Assembly (NCBI GenBank): GCA_003331875.1 | Contig: QOQA01000009.1 | Coordinates: 1-50,424, forward strand | Length of the DNA: 50,424 nt | Direction: 5' to 3' | From: Cryomorphaceae bacterium | Lineage (GTDB): Bacteria > Bacteroidota > Bacteroidia > Flavobacteriales > Flavobacteriaceae | Program-made: the position numbers and the translations under genes | Part shown: in pieces, positions 44,787-50,424 of the stretch | Numbering within the stretch: position 1 is the stretch's first letter | Layout: the number at the start of each line of letters is the position of its first letter | The notes under the pieces: generated by a model | What the model saw: only the letters and a program-made list of their open reading frames with translations | Database searches by the model: none | What the model was told of the DNA's origin: nothing

Positions 44787-46472
44787 TTGAACGAAGATTT
44801 AAAAAAACAATTAACAAAAATAATTGGCTCTAAAAACTTAATGATAAGTGATTGGGGAAAAAAACCATACTCAGAGGGCTGGAGGTACGGATCTGGAAAA
44901 GCGCTAGCTGTGGTAAAGCCTGGAAACCTTATTGAGCTTTGGAAAGTTTTAAACTTTTGTGTTGAAAAGGATTTAATTATTATTATGCAAGCTGCTAATA
45001 CAGGTCTTACGGGTGGGTCAACGCCATATGGCAATAATTATGATAGAGATATTTTAATTATTAATACTCTTCGAATTAATAAGATTCATATTTTAAGTAG
45101 GGGAGAAGAAGTACTTGCTTTGTCTGGTAGTACACTCTGTGATCTAGAAAAAAGACTTATTCCGATGAAAAGAGAGCCACATTCTGTTATTGGTTCTACA
45201 TCAATAGGTGCATCAATTGTTGGTGGAATATGCAATAATTCAGGTGGTTCTTTAGTTAAAAGAGGTCCAGCCTACACGGAAATGTCACTTTACGCAAAGA
45301 TTAATAAAAAAGGAGAGCTTGTAATGGTTAATGATTTAGATATTGATCTGGGTAAAAATCCAGAGGAAATTCTTTATAATCTTGAAAATGAGAATTTTGA
45401 GAAAAAGGATTTTACAGAGTCTAAAAAAGTTTCATCGAATGAAAGCTATGAAAAATTAGTCAGAGATATAGAATCAAGTAAACCAGCTCGCTTCAACGCA
45501 GATCCAAATCTTCTGCATGGTGTTTCTGGATCAGCAGGAAAAGTTGCTGTTTTTGCAGTAAGATTAAAGACATATCCCTCCAGTAAAAAAAATCAAGTTT
45601 TTTATGTTGGTTCAAATCAGCCAAATACTTTCTGGAAAATCAGAAGAGATATTTTGAAGAATTTTAAATATCTACCAGTTTCTGGTGATTATATGCATAA
45701 AGATTGTTATGATGCTGCAAAGAAGTATAGTAAAGACACATTTATCGTGCTTGAAAAATTAGGAACTAAATTCTTACCAACATTATTTGAGATCAAGAGA
45801 AAAGTAGACTTATTATCAAAAACCTTTTCTTTCCTCCCATCAAATCTTTCAGACAAAATAATGCAATTTTTAAGTATTTTTTGGCCAAATCATCTACCCA
45901 AAAGAATAGAAGAGTTTAGAAAGAAATTTGATCATCATTGGATTATTGAAATGTCAGATGAAGGTATTGATGAAGCAAGAGAATATTTTAAACAATTTTT
46001 CAATCAGTCTGAGGGTGATTTTTTTGAATGTAGCGATAAAGAAGGTAAAAAAGCAATTTTGCACAGATATACGGCTGCAAGTGCATTTGGAAGATACTCA
46101 AAAATTTATGAGCATAAAATTGGTGGTCAAATGTCAATGGATATTGCTTTTCCTAGAAATGAGAAAAAATGGTTTGAGGAATTACCTCCAGATTTGGATA
46201 AAAAGTTTGATTTAAAATTTTACTATGGACACTTATTCTGTCATGTTCTTCATCAAAACTATATTATTAAAAAAGGTTTTGACCAAAAAGATATTAAGAA
46301 AAAAATGTTTAATATTTATGATAAAAGAGGTGCTGAATACCCCTCTGAACACAATGTTGGTCATGAGTATGTTGCAAAAACAGATTTATTAAATTTTTAT
46401 AAAGAATTAGATCCAACCAACACTTTTAATCCAGGGATTGGTTTAAGCAGCAAAAATAAGTTTTGGAAATAA
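44787..46472 (+). CDS. dld: FAD-dependent D-lactate dehydrogenase (Dld type)
   Basis: A 561-residue flavoprotein. The FAD (PCMH-type) domain has GSGKALAVVKPGNLIELWKV and MQAANTGLTGGSTPYG. It continues with PHSVIGSTSIGASIVGGICNN and GGSLVKRGPAYTE. The C-terminal half has the membrane-contact and substrate domain (KIYEHKIGGQMSMDIAF, then HVLHQNYI). It closely follows E. coli Dld, a peripheral membrane enzyme passing electrons from D-lactate to quinone. The only good start is a TTG at 44787. TAACTTTA at 44758-44765 (one mismatch) may be its -7 box. Confidence 0.92.
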   Translation: MNEDLKKQLTKIIGSKNLMISDWGKKPYSEGWRYGSGKALAVVKPGNLIELWKVLNFCVEKDLIIIMQAANTGLTGGSTPYGNNYDRDILIINTLRINKIHILSRGEEVLALSGSTLCDLEKRLIPMKREPHSVIGSTSIGASIVGGICNNSGGSLVKRGPAYTEMSLYAKINKKGELVMVNDLDIDLGKNPEEILYNLENENFEKKDFTESKKVSSNESYEKLVRDIESSKPARFNADPNLLHGVSGSAGKVAVFAVRLKTYPSSKKNQVFYVGSNQPNTFWKIRRDILKNFKYLPVSGDYMHKDCYDAAKKYSKDTFIVLEKLGTKFLPTLFEIKRKVDLLSKTFSFLPSNLSDKIMQFLSIFWPNHLPKRIEEFRKKFDHHWIIEMSDEGIDEAREYFKQFFNQSEGDFFECSDKEGKKAILHRYTAASAFGRYSKIYEHKIGGQMSMDIAFPRNEKKWFEELPPDLDKKFDLKFYYGHLFCHVLHQNYIIKKGFDQKDIKKKMFNIYDKRGAEYPSEHNVGHEYVAKTDLLNFYKELDPTNTFNPGIGLSSKNKFWK

Positions 46473-46499
46473 AGATTATAATGTCTTAAAATTTAAACT

Positions 46500-46507
46500 T
46501 ATTTTTG
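46500..46507 (+). promoter_or_regulatory. -7 promoter element (TATTTTTG) for aroC
   Basis: TATTTTTG is an exact TAnnTTTG match and ends 7 nt before the aroC ATG. The untranslated leader would be zero to two bases. No -33 TTTG is obvious upstream. Confidence 0.55.
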
Positions 46508-46514
46508 AAGTTTT

Positions 46515-47576
46515 ATGGGCAATTCTTTTGGTAAAATATTTAAACTCACAACTTTTGGTGAGTCTCACGGCCCTTGCATTGGAGGTATTATTGATGGTTC
46601 CCCATCAAATATTGATATTGACATAAGTAAAATTCAATACGATTTAGACAGAAGAAGACCTGGGCAATCTAAAATTGTTACACAGAGAAAAGAGGATGAT
46701 AAAGTTGAGATTTTATCAGGATTATTTGAAGGAAAAACAACTGGTACACCAATTGGTTTCATTATTAAAAATAAGGATCAAAAATCGAAGGACTACGATC
46801 ACATCAAAGATGTTTTTAGACCATCACATGCAGACTATGTTTATGAAAAAAAGTATGGAAATAGAGACTATAGAGGAGGAGGAAGAAGTTCTGCCAGGGA
46901 AACTGCTTGTAGGGTGGTAGCTGGATCTATTGCCAAACAAATTTTAAAAAATATTAAAATAATAGGCTTCGTTAAGTCAGTTGGGAGTATTTCTTTAAAA
47001 AATACATATCAGGATTATAATTTAAGTGATTCTGAAAAAAATATAGTCAGGTGTCCTGATGAAAATACTGCAAAAAAAATGGAAGAGTTAATTATTAAAA
47101 CAAGAAAAAATGGTGATACTGTAGGGGGTGTTGTTTCTTGCGTAGTAAGTGGAGTTCCTATTGGCCTAGGTGAACCTGTTTTTGATAAATTACATGCAGA
47201 ACTAGGTAAAGCTATGCTTTCTATAAATGCAGTCAAAGGTTTTGAATACGGAAGTGGTTTTGATGGTACCAAGATGTTTGGAAGTAAACATAATGACCAA
47301 TTCGATAGTGAAGGAAAGACAATAACAAATTTTTCAGGTGGAATTCAGGGGGGCATTAGCAACGGTATGGATGTGTTTTTTAATGTTGCTTTTAAACCTG
47401 TAGCTACAATTATGAAGTCACAAAAAACCATTAATAAGGATGGAGATTTAAAAGAAATGAAAGGCAAGGGCAGGCACGATCCATGTGTGGTGCCACGAGC
47501 AGTTCCAATTGTAGAATCAATGACCGCACTTGTAATTCTTGACAACATGTTAATTAACAATTCAAATAATATTTAA
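46515..47576 (+). CDS. aroC: Chorismate synthase
   Basis: A 353-residue protein with all family signatures: [17 protein letters not shown] at the start, [49 protein letters not shown] (in overlapping pieces), [12 protein letters not shown], and [14 protein letters not shown]. It makes chorismate from EPSP using reduced FMN, the last step before aromatic amino acids. The start is the ATG at 46515. Its stop shares a base with the symporter start (TAATG). A promoter box lies 7 nt upstream. Confidence 0.97.
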   Translation: MGNSFGKIFKLTTFGESHGPCIGGIIDGSPSNIDIDISKIQYDLDRRRPGQSKIVTQRKEDDKVEILSGLFEGKTTGTPIGFIIKNKDQKSKDYDHIKDVFRPSHADYVYEKKYGNRDYRGGGRSSARETACRVVAGSIAKQILKNIKIIGFVKSVGSISLKNTYQDYNLSDSEKNIVRCPDENTAKKMEELIIKTRKNGDTVGGVVSCVVSGVPIGLGEPVFDKLHAELGKAMLSINAVKGFEYGSGFDGTKMFGSKHNDQFDSEGKTITNFSGGIQGGISNGMDVFFNVAFKPVATIMKSQKTINKDGDLKEMKGKGRHDPCVVPRAVPIVESMTALVILDNMLINNSNNI

Positions 47577-48829
47577 TGTCACTTCACTTAAAAATTTTAA
47601 TTGGTATGATTGCAGGTGTTGTATTTGGCTTTATTATGAGTACAATCAACGGGGGAACAATTTTCATAACCAATTGGATTAAGCCTTTTGGAACAATTTT
47701 CATTAATTCACTAAAACTCATTGCTATACCGTTAATTCTTGCATCCTTAATAAAAGGGATTTCTGATTTAAAGGATATTTCTAGACTGTCATCAATGGGA
47801 GCAAAAACAATTACAACATATCTTTTTACTACCATATGTGCAGTTTCTATTGGGTTGTTAGTTGTTAATTTTATAAAACCAGGTGAAAGTGTTAGCGAGA
47901 AAACTAGGACCGAGCTTATAGAAGCATACTCATCTGATGCTGCTGAAAAAAGAAAAATCGCAAGAGATCAAAAATCACAAGGTCCGCTTCAGCCTCTGAT
48001 AGATTTAGTCCCATCAAATATAGTAGGAGCTGCATCAAGTAATAAAAATATGCTTCAAATAATCTTCTTCGCAATTCTATTTGGCATTTCGATGATTTTA
48101 ATTCCTGAAAATAAATCTAAACCATTAAAATTATTTTTTGATTCATTAAATGATGTTGTTTTAAAAATAATTGATTTGATAATGCTTTGTGCGCCTTACG
48201 GAGTGTTTGCTTTATTAGCTACTCTTGTTGCTGAAGCCCCTAACGCCGACCTACTAACCAGTCTGTTACTTTACTCGCTAACACTGATATTAGGTCTTGT
48301 TATTTTATTGGTTTTTTATTTGATAATCGTGAAATTAATGACTGGAAAGTCACCGCAATATTTTCTAAAGGGAATTTTACCCGCACAATTGGTCGCATTT
48401 TCAACAAGCTCAAGTGCAGCAACACTTCCAGTGACAATGGATAGGGTTACTAACCACTTAAAAGTGGAGGAGGAGGTTTCAAGTTTTGTTTTACCTATTG
48501 GAGCAACTATTAATATGGACGGAACAGCAGTGTATCAAGCAGTTGCTGCCGTATTTATAGCCCAAACATTTGGACTAGAGTTATCTATTGTAGATCAACT
48601 CGGTATAATTTCAACAGCAACACTGGCATCAATTGGAGCAGCAGCAGTTCCTAGTGCTGGAATTGTAATGCTTGTTATAGTATTAGCTCAAGCAGGTATT
48701 CCTGAGGCTGGCCTAGCTTTAATATTTGCAGTTGATAGACCACTAGATATGTGCAGGACAGTTGTAAATGTCAGTGGAGATGCAACCGTTTCAATGATTG
48801 TCTCCAAACTTCACTATAATAAAAATTGA
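47576..48829 (+). CDS. Dicarboxylate/amino acid:cation symporter (DAACS, SDF family)
   Basis: A 417-residue membrane protein with about eight hydrophobic segments and two hairpin motifs. It has the Ser-rich FSTSSSAATLPVTMD, INMDGTAVYQAVAAVF, GAAAVPSAGIVML, and DRPLDMCRTVVNVSGDA. These match Glt/DctA-type transporters, which couple uptake of dicarboxylates or acidic and neutral amino acids to sodium or protons. The substrate is not settled. Its ATG overlaps the aroC stop by one base, and its stop overlaps the ung start by four (TTGA). Confidence 0.93.
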   Translation: MSLHLKILIGMIAGVVFGFIMSTINGGTIFITNWIKPFGTIFINSLKLIAIPLILASLIKGISDLKDISRLSSMGAKTITTYLFTTICAVSIGLLVVNFIKPGESVSEKTRTELIEAYSSDAAEKRKIARDQKSQGPLQPLIDLVPSNIVGAASSNKNMLQIIFFAILFGISMILIPENKSKPLKLFFDSLNDVVLKIIDLIMLCAPYGVFALLATLVAEAPNADLLTSLLLYSLTLILGLVILLVFYLIIVKLMTGKSPQYFLKGILPAQLVAFSTSSSAATLPVTMDRVTNHLKVEEEVSSFVLPIGATINMDGTAVYQAVAAVFIAQTFGLELSIVDQLGIISTATLASIGAAAVPSAGIVMLVIVLAQAGIPEAGLALIFAVDRPLDMCRTVVNVSGDATVSMIVSKLHYNKN

Positions 48830-49491
48830 GTATAAGAATTACAGAATCTTGGAAAAAAATTTTACAAAAAGAATTTAATTCTGAATACTTCTTAGATATC
48901 GTTCAAAAAACTAAAAAAGAATACAGTAGTTTTAAATGTTTTCCAGCAGGAAAAAACATTTTCAGATCCTTTGATTTATGTCCATTTGAGAAAATAAAAG
49001 TAATAATTATTGGACAAGACCCATACCACGGGGATCAACAAGCAAATGGTTTGTGTTTTTCAGTTGAAAATGAAATTGATAATCCACCATCTCTAGTAAA
49101 TATCTTTAAAGAGTTGGATAAAGGTTATGGTGAATTAAGATTAAAGAGTGATTTATCTGATTGGGCTAAACAAGGGGTGCTGTTGCTAAATTCTGTATTA
49201 ACGGTAAGGAGAAGATTTCCTGGAAGTCATAAATATATTGGATGGGAAAAATTTACTGATAATGTTATTGATATAATATCTAAAGAGAAAAAAGGGTTGG
49301 TTTTTATGTTGTGGGGGAATTACGCAAAAGGTAAAGAGAAGTATATTAATGAAAATGAGCACCTAATTTTAAAATCAGGACATCCCTCGCCATTGAGTGC
49401 CAACAAAGGTTTTTGGTTTGGCAATAATCATTTTAAAAAATGTAACGAATTTCTAACAAAAAACAATTCTGCCCCTGTAAAGTGGATATAA
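48826..49491 (+). CDS. ung: Uracil-DNA glycosylase
   Basis: A 221-residue protein with IGQDPYHGDQQANGLCFSV (catalytic Asp), VLLLNSVLTVR, FMLWGNYAK and the C-terminal HPSPLSANKGFWFGNNHF, the full family 1 UNG set. It removes uracil from DNA. The start is a TTG at 48826 that overlaps the symporter stop (TTGA). The protein is of normal length, so TTG is likely real. It continues the aroC-symporter-ung run. Confidence 0.96.
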   Translation: MSIRITESWKKILQKEFNSEYFLDIVQKTKKEYSSFKCFPAGKNIFRSFDLCPFEKIKVIIIGQDPYHGDQQANGLCFSVENEIDNPPSLVNIFKELDKGYGELRLKSDLSDWAKQGVLLLNSVLTVRRRFPGSHKYIGWEKFTDNVIDIISKEKKGLVFMLWGNYAKGKEKYINENEHLILKSGHPSPLSANKGFWFGNNHFKKCNEFLTKNNSAPVKWI

Positions 49492-49496
49492 TTTTG
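49489..49496 (+). promoter_or_regulatory. -7 promoter element (TAATTTTG) for the DUF805-like gene
   Basis: TAATTTTG is an exact TAnnTTTG match that overlaps the ung stop codon and ends 17 nt before the next ATG. It would give a short A-rich leader of about 11 nt. Confidence 0.45.
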
Positions 49497-49513
49497 TAAT
49501 TTAAAAATAAAAA

Positions 49514-50041
49514 ATGAAAAAATATTTCCAATTCAGTGGCAGTATTAACGGCACTACGTACCTATTAAGACTTCTGTTTACAATCCTTATGTCAATCCCT
49601 TTACTGATAATTTCAATGATAGGGCTTGGAACATCTGTATTCGGCTATCTTGGATATGATTTGGAAGAAGCAGCGACATTTGGTCCTCAGGAACAACAAG
49701 AAATGGGAGAAAAACTTGGTATGGCAATGGTTGAAAATCCAAACGAAGTAATGACTGGTCTTATTTCAAATTTAAGTTTTGGAATTATCATTGCATTTAT
49801 AGTTTTTTTAATTCCAGTAATATGGTTCTACTGGGCCACATGTTATAAAAGAATTTCTGCTTTATTTCCATCCAGTGCATTTAAAGTTTTTATTGGATTT
49901 ATTATCGTTGAAACTCTTCTAGACATTTTACCAATTGCAATTGGTGGAACATCAATTGGGGTTTTGTCTTTTGTTGTTGGATTTGGAATTTTTGTATACC
50001 TTCTCAGTAAGAACTCATCGATTGGAGAGCATGAAGGTTAA
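49514..50041 (+). CDS. DUF805-like small membrane protein
   Basis: A 175-residue protein starting YFQFSGSINGTTYLLRLLF. Hydrophobic segments lie at about residues 20-45, 90-110, 125-145 and 150-165. The FSG start and the WATCYKRISALFPS segment resemble DUF805 inner-membrane proteins, whose role is unknown. The resemblance is partial. A loop of about 40 residues rich in Glu and Gln lies between segments one and two. It is separated from ung by 22 bp. Confidence 0.6.
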   Translation: MKKYFQFSGSINGTTYLLRLLFTILMSIPLLIISMIGLGTSVFGYLGYDLEEAATFGPQEQQEMGEKLGMAMVENPNEVMTGLISNLSFGIIIAFIVFLIPVIWFYWATCYKRISALFPSSAFKVFIGFIIVETLLDILPIAIGGTSIGVLSFVVGFGIFVYLLSKNSSIGEHEG

Positions 50042-50082
50042 ATAAAAATTTTTAAAACTGTCCTATATATCACTACTAAAAT

Positions 50083-50418
50083 CTAACCACCTACTCTCTT
50101 AACAGTGTGATCTTTTGACTCCAAAATTGAAATAATTTTATCTCTTTTGTCGCCCTGAAAGAAAAGTTCGTTATTTTTAATACTGCCACCTGTACCTAGC
50201 TTTTTTTTAATTGATTTTGCTAGATCTTTAAGTTGTTCTGAGCTTGTATTTTCAAAACCTTTAACTATGATTACGGGAACACCAGCTCTACCCTTAACAG
50301 AATAGTGCACCTCTAGGTTTTGTTTAGCTAAAACATTTTCACTCTTAGATTGTTTTTTTATTTTGAACTCTTTTGATACCAAAGAAGCTAAGTCCTCAAA
50401 TGAATTTAGTTTTTTCAT
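50083..50418 (-). CDS. Translation initiation factor SUI1/YciH-like protein
   Basis: A 111-residue protein whose second half matches the bacterial YciH/eIF1 (SUI1) family: VIIVKGFENTSSEQLKDLAKS, then KKKLGTGGSIKNNELFFQGD, and RDKIISILESKDHTVKRVGG. The N-terminal 40 residues are charged and variable. In bacteria the role is uncertain, possibly in checking initiation codons. The ATG at 50418 lies 6 bases from the window edge, so upstream regulation cannot be judged. Its 3' end faces the DUF805-like gene with 41 bp between and no strong hairpin. Confidence 0.85.
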   Translation of the reverse strand: MKKLNSFEDLASLVSKEFKIKKQSKSENVLAKQNLEVHYSVKGRAGVPVIIVKGFENTSSEQLKDLAKSIKKKLGTGGSIKNNELFFQGDKRDKIISILESKDHTVKRVGG

Positions 50419-50424
50419 TTAAAG

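Overview
The window is a compact, AT-rich stretch of core bacterial chromosome. It most likely comes from a streamlined, probably marine, member of the Flavobacteriia/Bacteroidetes. Four things point there: promoters of the Bacteroidetes type (TAnnTTTG at -7) with almost no Shine-Dalgarno sequences; Bacteroidetes-type proteins such as a fused alpha/beta 2-oxoacid dehydrogenase E1, a DUF4369/TlpA-like lipoprotein and a gluzincin-peptidase-like protein fused to an outer-membrane barrel; gene order ilvD-ilvB-ilvN-ilvC; and a short SRP RNA of the Bacteroidetes form. I cannot name the genus from sequence alone.

Layout. 1-1688 (minus): a cut-off nitroreductase and a class-3 aldehyde dehydrogenase. 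1789-7137 (plus): branched-chain amino-acid operon ilvD-ilvB-ilvN-ilvC, followed by gapN. 8784-10785 (minus): SAM hydrolase family gene and dnaN. 10848-12731 (plus): phoH-purC. 12726-15688 (minus): a tightly overlapping run, Gfo/Idh oxidoreductase, YggS, DnaQ-like exonuclease, miaA. 15744-22375: pcm, smpB (minus), glyA, a glutamine-cyclotransferase-like lipoprotein (minus), then SRP RNA, SDR, transaldolase-like aldolase and ABC-F. 22372-29189: pheT and recG (minus), back to back with uvrD (plus). 29224-32582: OmpA-family lipoprotein, glycosyltransferase and an HsdR-N-like protein (minus), divergent from holA. 32572-41262 (minus): uvrA, LOG-family protein, peptidase-like barrel protein, E1 dehydrogenase. 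41354-50418: glmM-like mutase; lipid A acyltransferase-like and TlpA-like genes (minus); then dld, aroC, dicarboxylate symporter, ung, a DUF805-like protein and, at the edge, a SUI1-family protein.

The genes are housekeeping: amino-acid, nucleotide and cell-wall precursor synthesis, replication and repair, translation, envelope, and central carbon metabolism. I see no phage, IS element, CRISPR, tRNA, rRNA or defence island, and no gap longer than about 100 bp between genes. Six of nine convergent gene pairs overlap at their 3' ends.

The most interesting signal is in gene starts. Seven transcription-unit-leading genes have an exact TAnnTTTG box ending only 4-7 nt before the start codon. The same box ends 4 nt before the structurally defined 5' end of the SRP RNA. 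This implies leaderless or nearly leaderless mRNAs. Other points worth a look are an SDR with Phe in place of the catalytic Tyr, an ABC-F protein with a degenerate second ATP site, a peptidase-like barrel fusion without HExxH, and an SRP RNA that ends 7 nt before a start codon. I found no convincing wholly new multi-gene system.
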